Assembly (NCBI GenBank): GCA_020633495.1
Contig: JACKDR010000010.1
Span: 1 to 64,000 of the forward strand
Reading direction: 5' to 3'
Origin: Kofleriaceae bacterium
GTDB lineage: Bacteria > Myxococcota_A > Polyangia > Haliangiales > Haliangiaceae
Length of the DNA stretch: 64,000 nt
The position numbers and the translations under genes were made by a program. The notes under the pieces were generated by a model, which saw nothing but the letters and a program-made list of their open reading frames with translations, was not told the origin of the DNA and made no database searches. Each line of letters opens with the position of its first letter. The first letter of the stretch is position 1. Shown here piece after piece: positions 11,357-21,145 of this stretch.

Positions 11357-12109
11357 ATGCTGGCGCTGCGCGACGTCGTCAAGACGTACGGTGACCGGCG
11401 CGTGCTCGACGGCGTCACGCTCGAGGTCGCGGCGGGCGCGCGGGTGGCGCTGATCGGGCCCAGCGGCTGCGGCAAGTCGACCGCGCTGCGGGTCCTGACC
11501 GGGCTGGTCCGCGCCGACGCCGGCGAGGCGTGGCTGTGCGACCAGGCGCTGACGCCGCGGACGGTGGCCGGGCTGCGCCGCCGGCTCGGCTACGTGATCC
11601 AGGACGGCGGCCTGTTCCCGCACCTGACCGCGCGCGACAACGTCGCGCTGCCGGCGCGGCATCAGGGCTGGGCCCGCGACCGCGTCGACGCGCGGATCGC
11701 GGAGCTGGCCGCGCTGATGCGCCTGCCCGAGCCGCTGCTGGCGCGCCACCCGGTGCAGCTGTCGGGCGGCCAGCGCCAGCGGGTCGCGCTGATGCGCGCG
11801 TTGATCCTCGACCCCGAGGTGCTGCTGCTCGACGAGCCGCTGGGCGCGCTCGATCCCATGGTCCGCGCCGAGCTGCAGGACGAGCTGCGGGCCCTGTTCG
11901 CGCGGCTCGGCAAGACCGTGCTGATCGTGACCCACGATCTCGCCGAGGCCGCGCACCTCGCCGACGAGATCGTCCTGATGCGCGACGGCCGGATCGCACA
12001 GCGCGGCCCGATCGGGGCGCTGGCCGACCAGCCCGCCGACGACTTCGTGCGCCGCTTCGTGCGCGCCCAGCGCCGGCTGCACCTCGACGACGAGGGCGCC
12101 GGTGGGTGA
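11357..12109 (+). CDS. ABC transporter ATP-binding protein, OpuCA/ProV type
   Basis: A 250-residue ATPase with Walker A GPSGCGKST near 36, Q-loop YVIQDGGLFPHLTARDNV, signature LSGGQRQRVALMRALILDP, Walker B LLLDEPLGALDP and switch His VTHDLAEA. No CBS domains follow, unlike classical OpuCA. The Q-loop pattern and the fused partner downstream indicate a quaternary-amine/osmoprotectant importer. Its stop overlaps the GTG of the next gene by 8 nt. Confidence 0.88.
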   Translation: MLALRDVVKTYGDRRVLDGVTLEVAAGARVALIGPSGCGKSTALRVLTGLVRADAGEAWLCDQALTPRTVAGLRRRLGYVIQDGGLFPHLTARDNVALPARHQGWARDRVDARIAELAALMRLPEPLLARHPVQLSGGQRQRVALMRALILDPEVLLLDEPLGALDPMVRAELQDELRALFARLGKTVLIVTHDLAEAAHLADEIVLMRDGRIAQRGPIGALADQPADDFVRRFVRAQRRLHLDDEGAGG

Positions 12110-13754
12110 CGCGGGGCGCGCCGCGCCGCCCATCCCGCTCACCCCGAGCGCAGGGGGAGCTGCGACGCAGCGACCCCGGAGTCGAGGGGGCGGACAGCGT
12201 GAGCGGATCGCGGTCGCGATCGCGATCGCGATCGCGGGCGTGGCGGCCATCGCCCTGACGACCGCCGCGACCGCCGCCGCGGCACCCGCGCCCGCGCCCG
12301 CCGCGGCCGCGCCCGGCCCGACGATGCGGGTCGGCTCCAAGCAGTTCACCGAGGGCGTGATCCTCGGCGAGATCGTCACCGAGGTCGGCCTGGCCGCCGG
12401 GGCCCGCGCCGAGCACCGCGCCCAGCTCGGCGGCACCCGCATCCTCTGGACCGCGCTGGTCGGCGGCGAGATCGACGCCTACGTCGAGTACACCGGCACG
12501 ATCGCGCTGGAGATCCTGCCCGACGCCCACCTGCCGCGCGGCGACCTGGCGGCGCTGCGCGCGGCGCTGCACGCCCGCGGCCTCGGCGTGATCGGCCCGC
12601 TCGGCTTCCAGAACACCTACGCCCTCGGCATGCGCGAGGACCGCGCCGCCGCGCTCGGCATCCGCACGATCTCGGATCTCGCCGGCCACCCCGACCTGGT
12701 CCTCGGGCTGTCGAGCGAGTTCCTCGACCGCGAGGACGGCTGGCCCGGGCTGGCCGCGCGCTACGCCCTGCCCCACGGCGACGTCCGCGGCCTGGTCCAC
12801 GACCTCGCCTACCGCGCCCTCGACGCCGGCCAGATCGACGTCACCGACCTCTACACCACCGACGCCGAGATCGCGCGCTACCACCTGCGCGTCCTCGACG
12901 ACGACCGCGGCTACTTCCCCGACTACGACGCGATCCTGGTCTACCGCGAGGCCTGGGCCGCGGGCGCGCCGGCGGTGGTCGCGGCGCTGCAGCGCCTGGT
13001 CGGCGCGATCTCGCCCGCCGACATGATCGCGATGAACGCCGCCGCCCGCCTCGACGGCGTCCCCGAGATCGAGGTCGCCGGCGGCTTCGTGCGCGATCAC
13101 CTCGGGCTCACCGCGCGCCGCCACAGCCCCGGGCTCGCGGCCCGGCTGTGGGCGCGCACGCGCGAGCACCTGTGGCTGGTCGGGCTGTCGCTGGTCCTCG
13201 CGATCGCCGCGGCGCTGCCGCTCGGGATCGCCGCGGCCCGCCACCGCGTCCTCGGCCAGGTCGTCCTCGCCGCGGTCGGCGTCCTGCAGACCGTGCCGTC
13301 GCTGGCGCTGCTGGTGCTGATGATCCCGCTGCTCGGCATCGGCGGCGCGCCCGCGGTGGCCGCGATGTTCGCCTACAGCCTGCTGCCGATCGTCCGCACC
13401 ACCCACGCCGGCCTCACCGGCATCGCGCCCGGGCTGCTCGAGTCCGCCGACGTCCTCGGCCTGAGCCGCCGGGCCCGGCTGTGGCGGGTCGAGCTGCCGC
13501 TGGCGTCGCCGGCGATCCTCGCCGGCATCAAGACCGCCGCGGTGCTCAGCGTCGGCACCGCCACGATCGGCGCCCTGGTCGGCGCCGGCGGCTACGGCCA
13601 GACCATCCTCACCGGCATCCGCCTCGACGACACCCGGCTGATCATGGAGGGCGCCCTGCCCGCCGCCGCGCTCGCGATCGCGGTGCAGGCGCTGTTCGAG
13701 GGCATCGAGCGGCTGGTGGTGCCCCGCGGCCTGCGCCTGCGGCCCGAGGCCTGA
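12102..13754 (+). CDS. Fused substrate-binding protein and permease, OpuC/EgtU-like osmoprotectant importer
   Basis: A 550-residue fusion. After a low-complexity N-terminus and a hydrophobic Ala/Ile segment (about 36-60), residues 73-330 match the OpuAC binding domain (MRVGSKQFTEGVILGEIV, GEIDAYVEYTGTI, IDVTDLYTTDAEI, DGVPEIEVAGGFV). Residues 340-545 form a BPD_transp_1 permease with five to six membrane segments and the ATPase-contact loop ESADVLGLSRRARLWRVELPLA. Similar fusions import glycine betaine, choline, carnitine or ergothioneine; the ligand is not deducible. Starts with GTG overlapping the ATPase gene. Codons 12-35 lie within a copy of the palindromic module found in the MITE-like element. 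Confidence 0.87.
   Translation: MGDAGRAAPPIPLTPSAGGAATQRPRSRGGGQRERIAVAIAIAIAGVAAIALTTAATAAAAPAPAPAAAAPGPTMRVGSKQFTEGVILGEIVTEVGLAAGARAEHRAQLGGTRILWTALVGGEIDAYVEYTGTIALEILPDAHLPRGDLAALRAALHARGLGVIGPLGFQNTYALGMREDRAAALGIRTISDLAGHPDLVLGLSSEFLDREDGWPGLAARYALPHGDVRGLVHDLAYRALDAGQIDVTDLYTTDAEIARYHLRVLDDDRGYFPDYDAILVYREAWAAGAPAVVAALQRLVGAISPADMIAMNAAARLDGVPEIEVAGGFVRDHLGLTARRHSPGLAARLWARTREHLWLVGLSLVLAIAAALPLGIAAARHRVLGQVVLAAVGVLQTVPSLALLVLMIPLLGIGGAPAVAAMFAYSLLPIVRTTHAGLTGIAPGLLESADVLGLSRRARLWRVELPLASPAILAGIKTAAVLSVGTATIGALVGAGGYGQTILTGIRLDDTRLIMEGALPAAALAIAVQALFEGIERLVVPRGLRLRPEA
12135..12206. repeat. Palindromic module inserted in frame in the importer gene
   Basis: A 72-bp unit with 8-bp inverted ends CCGCTCAC/GTGAGCGG and a central GCTGCG-A-CGCAGC hairpin. 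It matches module 3 of the MITE-like element (7038-7094), sharing CTCACCCCGAGCG and CCCCGGAGTCGAGGGGGCGG. Its length is 24 codons and it encodes LTPSAGGAATQRPRSRGG, close to the hypothetical translation of the element. The hairpin sequence differs from module 3 (GGTGC-GCA-GCACC) but keeps base pairing. Confidence 0.78.
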
Positions 13755-13794
13755 TCGCCGTAACGGGAGCGGCGGGGCGGCGTACTGTCGCGGC

Positions 13795-15174
13795 ATGGAG
13801 CGCTTCGACGACGTCATCATCGGGGCCGGCCAGGCCGGTCCCTTCCTCGCGGTCAAGCTCGCCGCGGCCGGCCGCAGGGTCGCCGTGATCGAGAAGCGCA
13901 GCCTCGGCGGCACCTGCGTCAACGACGGCTGCATCCCAACCAAGACGCTGGTCGCCAGCGCGCGCGCCGCCTGGGTCGCGCGCAACGCCGCGACCTGGGG
14001 CGTCGAGATCGAGGGCCCGATCCGCGTCGACATGGCCAAGGTCAAGGCGCGCAAGGACGCCATCGTCGGCGCCTCGGTGCAGGGCCTGGAGAGCTGGCTC
14101 GGCGGCACCGCCAACCTCGAGGTCATCCGCGGCGCCGCCCGCTTCGTCGCGCCGCGCACCGTCGAGGTCGCGGGCCGCCGCCTCGAGGCCGAGCGGGTCT
14201 TCCTCAACACCGGCGGCCGGGTCCTGGTGCCGCGGATCCCGGGGCTGGCCGACGTGCCGTTCCTGACCAACACCTCGATGATGGACCTCGACGTCGTGCC
14301 GCCGCACCTGATCGTCCTCGGCGGCAGCTACATCGGGCTCGAGTTCGCGCAGATGTACCGGCGCTTCGGCAGCGAGGTGACGGTGATCGAGAAGGCCGAC
14401 CGGCTGGTGCCGCGCGAGGACGACGACGTCTCGACCGAGCTGCGCGCGCTCCTCGAGGCCGAGGGGCTGACCCTGCACACCGGCGCCGAGGCCACGGCGG
14501 TGGCGCGCCGCGGCGACGGCGTCGTCGTCACGGTCCGCCGCGGCGACGGCGCCGAGGTCGAGGTCGCGGGCAGCCACCTGCTGCTCGCGATCGGCCGCGT
14601 CCCCAACACCGACGCCCTCGGCCTCGACGTCGCCGGCGTCGACCTCGACGCTCGCGGCTACGTCGTCGTCGACGACGAGCTGCGCACGACCGCGCCGGGT
14701 GTGTGGGCGATGGGCGACTGCAACGGCCGCGGCGCCTTCACCCACACCTCCTACGACGATCACCAGATCGTCGCCGCCAACCTGCTCGGCGGCGAGGCCC
14801 GCAAGGTGTCGTCGCGGATCCCGATCTACGGCCTCTACACCGATCCGCCGCTGGGCCGCTGCGGCATGTCGGAGCGGGAGGCCCGGGCCAGCGGCCGGCC
14901 GCTGCTGATCGGCAAGCGCGCGATGGCCCGGGTCGGCCGGGCCCGCGAGCGCGGCGAGACCCGCGGCTTCATCAAGATCATCTGCGACGCCGACACCCGG
15001 CAGATCCTGGGCGCCGCGATCCTCGGCGTCGAGGGCGACGAGGCCATCCACTGCGTGGTCGACGTCATGTACTGCGGCGCGCCGTACACCGTGCTGATGC
15101 GCGCGGTCCACGCCCACCCGACCGTGGCCGAGCTGATCCCGACCGTGCTCGAGGAGATGCAGCCCGCCGTCTAG
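13795..15174 (+). CDS. FAD-dependent pyridine nucleotide-disulfide oxidoreductase (class I)
   Basis: A 459-residue flavoprotein: FAD motif DDVIIGAGQAGPFLAVKLA, redox-active disulfide GGTCVNDGCIPTK, NAD(P) motif LIVLGGSYIGLEFAQMYRRFG, second FAD motif GVWAMGDCNGRGAFTH, and dimerisation-domain HAHPTVAEL containing the catalytic His of the family. The layout is that of dihydrolipoamide dehydrogenase, mercuric reductase and soluble transhydrogenase. The absence of neighbouring 2-oxoacid dehydrogenase or mer genes leaves the substrate open. The N-terminal metal-binding domain of MerA and the C-terminal Cys pair are missing, so mercuric reductase is unlikely. Confidence 0.88.
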   Translation: MERFDDVIIGAGQAGPFLAVKLAAAGRRVAVIEKRSLGGTCVNDGCIPTKTLVASARAAWVARNAATWGVEIEGPIRVDMAKVKARKDAIVGASVQGLESWLGGTANLEVIRGAARFVAPRTVEVAGRRLEAERVFLNTGGRVLVPRIPGLADVPFLTNTSMMDLDVVPPHLIVLGGSYIGLEFAQMYRRFGSEVTVIEKADRLVPREDDDVSTELRALLEAEGLTLHTGAEATAVARRGDGVVVTVRRGDGAEVEVAGSHLLLAIGRVPNTDALGLDVAGVDLDARGYVVVDDELRTTAPGVWAMGDCNGRGAFTHTSYDDHQIVAANLLGGEARKVSSRIPIYGLYTDPPLGRCGMSEREARASGRPLLIGKRAMARVGRARERGETRGFIKIICDADTRQILGAAILGVEGDEAIHCVVDVMYCGAPYTVLMRAVHAHPTVAELIPTVLEEMQPAV

Positions 15175-15181
15175 CGCCGGC

Positions 15182-15766
<585 letters not shown>

Positions 15767-15855
15767 CGTAGCCGGTGCGGCGCCGCCGTGGACCTGCCCG
15801 ATGGGGCGGGCCGACGCGGACGGCGGTCGGCGGCGCGGCGGGGCGCGGCCGTCGC

Positions 15856-16941
15856 TCAGGCCGCCGGCAAGACCAGCGACACCCAGGCGCCGCCGCCGTC
15901 GCGGTTGGCGGCGGCGGCGCGGCTGCCGTGGGCGCGCGCCACCCGGTCGACCAGCGCCAGGCCCAGGCCCAGCGACCCGCGCGCCGGCTTGTCGCCGGCG
16001 CCGGCGCCGCTGCCCCGGTAGAACGACTCGAAGACGTGCGGCAGATCGTCGGCGACGAAGCCGGGCCCGGCGTCGTCGACGTCGACCTCGACCTCGCCGG
16101 CGCCGCGCCGGACCGCGAGCCGGCTGACCCCGCCGCCGTGCTCGACCGCGTTGCGCACCAGGTTGGCCAGCGCGCTGCGCAGGAGCGTGGCGTCGGCCGA
16201 GACCCGGCAGTCGTCGGACTCGACGTCGAGCACCGAGGCGTCGACGCCGAGCCGCTCGAGCGCGCGCGCGGCCTCGAGCGCGACGTCGAGGTCGCGGCGC
16301 TCGAGCGCGCCGAAGTCGAGCCGCGAGCTGGCCAGGAGCTGGTCGATCAGCGCGTCGATCTCGAGGACCTCGCGCTCGAGATCGTCGACCAGCGGTCCGG
16401 GCGCGCCGGCGTCGCGCGCGGTGTCGCACAGCACCCGCAGGTGGCCCAGCGGGGTCCGGATCTCGTGCGACACCGCGGCCAGCAGCTCGCGCTGGTCGCG
16501 GAGCTGCCGCGAGATCCGTCGCGCCATGTCGTCGATGGCGCCGGCGATGGCGTCGAGCTCGCGGGCGCCGTGGCCGAGCGGCCGGACCCGGGCGTCGAGG
16601 TTGCCGTCGCCGAGCTCGCGCGCGACCCGGGCCAGCTCGGTCAGCGGCAGGGTCAGCCGCCACGCCAGCATCCCCGAGGTCGCCCACAGCATCATGATCA
16701 TCGCGGTCAGCGCCCAGCCCGGGCTGACGCCGTGGTGGTGCAGCAGCAGCGCGACCCCGGCCGACACGCCGATCGCGACCGCGAAGCCGAAGAAGATGCG
16801 GCGCCGCAGCCGCCACTGCACGAACCAGCCGGCGCGCATCGCGTGGGCCAGCTCGGGGTGGTGGTGCGCCCACGGCGCGTGGCCGTGGTGGCCGTGGTGG
16901 TGGCGACGGCGGTGACGGTGGCGGCGCCACGGCGGGCTCAT
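15856..16941 (-). CDS. Sensor histidine kinase with His-rich N-terminal tail
   Basis: A 361-residue kinase. The first 35 residues hold about 15 histidines (HRHRRRHHHGHHGHAPWAHHH), a likely metal-binding tail on the cytoplasmic side of TM1. Two close membrane segments (FFGFAVAIGVSAGVALLL; WALTAMIMMLWATSGML) leave almost no periplasmic sensor. HAMP (WRLTLPLTELARVARELG), dimerisation box AAVSHEIRTPLGH, N box LVRNAVEHG, and G boxes DAGPGF and SLGLGLALV follow. It overlaps the response regulator by ATGA. With the regulator and the upstream CnrX/ZraP-like gene it forms a probable metal-stress system. Confidence 0.92.
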   Translation of the reverse strand: MSPPWRRHRHRRRHHHGHHGHAPWAHHHPELAHAMRAGWFVQWRLRRRIFFGFAVAIGVSAGVALLLHHHGVSPGWALTAMIMMLWATSGMLAWRLTLPLTELARVARELGDGNLDARVRPLGHGARELDAIAGAIDDMARRISRQLRDQRELLAAVSHEIRTPLGHLRVLCDTARDAGAPGPLVDDLEREVLEIDALIDQLLASSRLDFGALERRDLDVALEAARALERLGVDASVLDVESDDCRVSADATLLRSALANLVRNAVEHGGGVSRLAVRRGAGEVEVDVDDAGPGFVADDLPHVFESFYRGSGAGAGDKPARGSLGLGLALVDRVARAHGSRAAAANRDGGGAWVSLVLPAA

Positions 16942-17633
16942 GGCTCGGCCGCCTCCTTGGGCATGACGTAGCCGATGCCGCGCACGGTGCGGATCCGGCG
17001 CGGCGGCCCGACGTCGTCGCCCAGCTTCTTGCGCAGCCGCGAGATGTGGACGTCGACGGTGCGCTCGCCCACCGCGACGTCGTCGCGGCCGGCCTCGGCG
17101 AGCAGCGCGGCGCGCGGCACGACCCGCCCGGCGCGCCGCATCAGCGCCACCAGGATGTCGAGCTCGAGGCCGGTCAGCTCGACCTGCGCGCCGTCGACCA
17201 GGCAGGCGCGGGCGCCGACGTCGACGACCACGCCGGCGGCGGCGAGGCGCTCGCCGGCGACCTCGGGCGCGGCGCGGCGCAGCACCGCGCGCAGCCGGGC
17301 CAGCAGCTCGCGCGACGAGAACGGCTTGGCGACGTAGTCGTCGGCGCCGAGCTCGAGGCCGACGACGCGATCGGCCTCGTCGCCGCGCGCGGTCAGCATG
17401 ATCACCGGGACCCGGCCGCCGGCGCCGGCGCGGATCCGCCGCAGCACCTCGAGGCCGTCGATGCCCGGCATCATGACGTCGAGCAGCACCGCGTCGAAGG
17501 CGTCGCCGGCGAGCGCGCGCAGGCCGGCCACGCCGTCGCGGGCGTGGACCAGGGTCACGTCGTTCTGACCCAGGTAGCCGCCGAGCAGCTCGGCCAGGCG
17601 CGCGTCGTCGTCGATGAGCAGGACGCGGAGCAT
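16938..17633 (-). CDS. OmpR/PhoB-family response regulator
   Basis: A 231-residue regulator. The receiver domain has the acidic pair IDDDARL, phospho-acceptor DAVLLDVMMPGIDG near residue 54, Thr in IMLTARG and Lys in YVAKPFSSRE. A winged-helix DNA-binding domain follows, with VELTGLELDILVALM, RTVDVHISRLRKKLG and RTVRGIGYVM. It is the cognate partner of the overlapping histidine kinase and lies 30 bp after the periplasmic sensor gene. Confidence 0.95.
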   Translation of the reverse strand: MLRVLLIDDDARLAELLGGYLGQNDVTLVHARDGVAGLRALAGDAFDAVLLDVMMPGIDGLEVLRRIRAGAGGRVPVIMLTARGDEADRVVGLELGADDYVAKPFSSRELLARLRAVLRRAAPEVAGERLAAAGVVVDVGARACLVDGAQVELTGLELDILVALMRRAGRVVPRAALLAEAGRDDVAVGERTVDVHISRLRKKLGDDVGPPRRIRTVRGIGYVMPKEAAEP

Positions 17634-17663
17634 CGGGTTCCTCGGCGGACGATACCGCGGCGG

Positions 17664-18218
17664 TCAGCGGAACGGGCCGAACGACGGGCCGCGGCGGGTC
17701 TTGGCCAGCAGGTCGGCGAGCCGCTCGCGCTGGCGCTCGTCGAGCGTCTCGTGGACGCGGCCGATCGAGTCGCCGAGCTGGGTGCGCAGCTCGAGCCAGG
17801 CGGCGTCGAGGCGGTCGAGCGCGGCGTCGAACCGGGCGCGGTCGAAGGTCTCCTCGCGCAGGACCTCGGCGACGTCGGCGCGGGCGGCGCGGACCTCGTC
17901 GCGGGCGGCGCGGCCGCGCTCGCGCAGCTTGGCGCCCTCCTCGCGGATCAGCTTCTCCTGGCCCGGGGTGGTGTCGAGGATGCGCATGACGTGGCGCGCG
18001 CCGCGACCGCGGTGCCAGCCGTGGTGGCCGTGCGGGCCGTGGCCGTGCGGGTCGTCCCAGTCCGGGCCGTCCCAGCCGGGGCCGCCGCCGCCGCCGGGGC
18101 CGCCGCAGCCGGGGCCGTGGCGGTGGTAGGCGTGGTGGTGGGCCCAGTAGCGGCGCCGGTGGTGGCGCCCGACCGCGATGAAACCGAGGGCAGCGAGTCC
18201 GAGAGCGAAGCACAACAT
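17664..18218 (-). CDS. Periplasmic heavy-metal sensor/chaperone, CnrX-ZraP-CpxP like
   Basis: A 184-residue protein with one N-terminal hydrophobic segment (MLCFALGLAALGFIAVG), a His/Gly/Asp-rich linker (GHGPHGHHGWHRGRG) and a helical C-terminal domain: LDTTPGQEKLIREEGAKL, ARDEVRAARADVAEVL and DERQRERLADLL. The last segment is the LTxxQ-like repeat of Spy/CpxP/ZraP and the Metal_resist family. First gene of the operon with the OmpR regulator and His-rich kinase, so it probably tunes that kinase and buffers Zn, Ni or Cu in the periplasm. Metal identity is not deducible. Confidence 0.8.
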   Translation of the reverse strand: MLCFALGLAALGFIAVGRHHRRRYWAHHHAYHRHGPGCGGPGGGGGPGWDGPDWDDPHGHGPHGHHGWHRGRGARHVMRILDTTPGQEKLIREEGAKLRERGRAARDEVRAARADVAEVLREETFDRARFDAALDRLDAAWLELRTQLGDSIGRVHETLDERQRERLADLLAKTRRGPSFGPFR

Positions 18219-18371
18219 CAGGGGCCTCCTTGGGGCGTCTTGTCGATGCCCTCACCGTGGATCCCCCCTGTTGCGGCGGTGTGCGACGCTACATGAAGAA
18301 GTGTGAACGCGGCCGGCGGCCGCCGGCCCCGCCGGTCGGGCGCGACCGGCGCCGCGCGGCCAGCGCCGCGA

Positions 18372-19037
18372 TCAGAACGCGTAGCCGACGCGGAAGTAGC
18401 CGTTGGCGAACAGCTGATCGCCGCTGTCGGTGGACGCGTTGAGGTTGCGACCGAACCCGAACGCGGCGGCGACGTTGAAGCCGCTGTCCCAGGTCGAGTG
18501 CCAGCCGACCAGCACCTGCGGGCCCACGGTCTTGGACTCGCTGGAGCCGCAGTCGTAGCAGTCGTAGGCGTAGTCGTTGTTGTCCTGGAAGTGGCGGGCG
18601 ATGAAGCCGGGCTCGACGAACGCGCCCTGGTAGGTGCGGCGCAGGTAGATGGGCACGCCGACGCCGATCTCCGAGCCGGTGGTGTTGCTGTCGACCATCC
18701 GGTAGAGGTCGACGTCGCCGCGCAGGGCGATGTGATCGTTGAGGCCGTAGCTGGCCGAGACGCCGAAGATGCCGACGATCATGCCGACCGGGTTGATCGA
18801 GATGTTCGTGCGCCGGTACTTCTTGAGGTACGAGTTGGTCTCGCCGACCGGCACCAGCTGGCCGTTGATGTGCGAGACCTCGTCCCACGAGTTGGTCTGC
18901 GGCGCCGGCTCGGCGGCGGCGGCGACCACGGTGGGCGGGACCTCGGGATCGGTGGCGGCGGGCTGCGCGAGCGCGGTGGTGGCGGTGGCGGCGAGGAGGG
19001 CGGGGGCGAGCAGGAGGGAGAGCTTGCGGGGGGTCAT
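18372..19037 (-). CDS. Outer membrane beta-barrel-like protein
   Basis: A 221-residue secreted protein with signal peptide MTPRKLSLLLAPALLAATATTALA and an Ala/Pro linker. It then has alternating amphipathic strands (INPVGMIVGIFGVSASYGL, IALRGDVDLYRMV, EIGVGVPIYLRR) ending in aromatic GYFRVGYAF, the C-terminal signature for outer membrane insertion. Three cysteines cluster at YDCYDCGS. A possible alternative start lies 24 bp upstream (19061). The 3' flank (18313-18326) has a GC palindrome CCGGCGGCCGCCGG that may end transcription. Confidence 0.75.
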   Translation of the reverse strand: MTPRKLSLLLAPALLAATATTALAQPAATDPEVPPTVVAAAAEPAPQTNSWDEVSHINGQLVPVGETNSYLKKYRRTNISINPVGMIVGIFGVSASYGLNDHIALRGDVDLYRMVDSNTTGSEIGVGVPIYLRRTYQGAFVEPGFIARHFQDNNDYAYDCYDCGSSESKTVGPQVLVGWHSTWDSGFNVAAAFGFGRNLNASTDSGDQLFANGYFRVGYAF

Positions 19038-19233
19038 GCCCGGCGATAGAGCAACGGTCATGCCACCGGCCGGCGAGCTGCCAAGCCTGCGGAACTGGTC
19101 ACGTTCGGCGGGCGCGCTGGCGAACCCCTGACATCCGCGTCCGGGACCTCGACGTCGAGAGCCTGACAGCCGTGCCGCGATCACGGGGGATCCGCTCGGC
19201 CCCGTCGGATGGGGTTGCTGGTAGAACGTGGCA

Positions 19234-19664
19234 ATGGACCTGGTGGGCCTGGTGGCCGTCTTGATGAGCTTCGGGATGCCCGCCTATGTCGTGAAGAAGG
19301 CACTGGAGCACCGCCGCGAGAGGCTCCGGATGGAGCTCGAGGCCAAGACCGGCGGCAGCCCCGGCGAGGTCGAGACCCTGCGCCAGGAGCGCAAGCTGCT
19401 GGTCGAGCGCATCGAGAACCTCGAGTCGATCGTGTGCAGCGTCGACTACGACCTCAACCAGAAGCTGGTGAAGCTGATCGACGAGCAGCGCATGCTGTCC
19501 GGGGCGGTGCCGGCGCTGCCGGCGGCGGGCCCGGGCGGCGCCGCCTCGGCGGCGGGCGCCAGCGGCGCACCGGCGCGCCGGCGCCGGCCGTCGCCACGCC
19601 GGCGTCCGGGGCCGCGACGCCGACGGCCGCGGCCGCGACGCCGACGTCCGGGCTCGAGCGCACG

Positions 19665-19668
<4 letters not shown>
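19234..19668 (+). CDS. PspB-like membrane-anchored coiled-coil protein, C-terminus probably frameshifted
   Basis: Residues 1-20 form one membrane segment (LVGLVAVLMSFGMPAYVV), followed by a charged coiled coil (EVETLRQERKLLVERIENLESIVCS) resembling phage-shock protein PspB. After about residue 110 the frame reads an unnatural Arg/Pro run. The third-position GC drops there, while the +1-shifted frame of the downstream kinase reads a normal Ala/Pro/Thr linker (APAVATPASGAATPT). The two frames probably belong to one protein, joined by an indel near 19570-19590. A GTG two codons upstream (19228) is an alternative start. Confidence 0.65.
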
Positions 19669-20522
<854 letters not shown>

Positions 20523-20537
20523 GCCGGCTGGCGTCGG

Positions 20538-21131
20538 TCAGCGCGGCGCCCGCGCGGCGCCGCCGAGGAACAGCTCGATCACGCCGGCCATGACGACGTC
20601 GAGGGCGGGCTCGCCGGGCACCGACCACGCCATCAGCGCGGCGAAGACGTCGAGCAGGAAGATGTCGGCGAGCATCTGCGCCGGCAGGCCGGGGCGCAGC
20701 TCGCCGGCGGCGATCGCGGCCTCGACGTGGCCGACCAGCTCGAGGCGCAGCGGCTCGCGGTCGCGCTCGTCGGCGACCTCGGCGATGCGGCGCAGCGCGA
20801 CCGCGCCGGCGTGGGGCAGCAGGCCGCGGCGCTCGCGCCAGCCGTCGGCGAAGCCGTCGCAGGTGGCGCGCAGGACGTCGCGGATGGGGCGGCCGCGCTC
20901 GATCGACGCCATGCGCGCGACGATGTCGCGGTCGCTGCGCCGGATCAGCTCGATCAGGACGTCGTCCTTGCGCGGGAAGTGGAAGTAGAACGTGCCCCGG
21001 GCGACGCCGGCCTCGCGGACGATGTCGTCGATGCTGACCGCGTCGTAGCCGCGCGTCTCGAACAGGCGCATCGCCTGGGTGAAGAGATGCTCGCGGGTCG
21101 CTTCCTTCTGGGCGACGCGGCGACTGGCCAT
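20538..21131 (-). CDS. TetR/AcrR-family transcriptional regulator
   Basis: A 197-residue repressor. The N-terminal helix-turn-helix reads EHLFTQAMRLFETRGYDAVSIDDIVREAGVARGTFYFHFPRKDDVL, split over residues 15-60, matching the TetR_N pattern with T-x-Y-x-HF in the recognition region. The C-terminal ligand domain is Ala/Leu-rich and unclassified. It is the third gene of a minus-strand operon after the hydroxylase and membrane protein. Three tandem TGACG-N2-CGTCA palindromes upstream of that operon are its likely operator (inference). Confidence 0.9.
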   Translation of the reverse strand: MASRRVAQKEATREHLFTQAMRLFETRGYDAVSIDDIVREAGVARGTFYFHFPRKDDVLIELIRRSDRDIVARMASIERGRPIRDVLRATCDGFADGWRERRGLLPHAGAVALRRIAEVADERDREPLRLELVGHVEAAIAAGELRPGLPAQMLADIFLLDVFAALMAWSVPGEPALDVVMAGVIELFLGGAARAPR

Positions 21132-21145
21132 GTCGCCCGAGGGTA

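Noticed and set aside
13795..15174. Mercuric reductase
   Set aside because: The redox motif fits the superfamily, but the C-terminal Cys pair, the metal-binding N-terminal domain and mer neighbours are missing.
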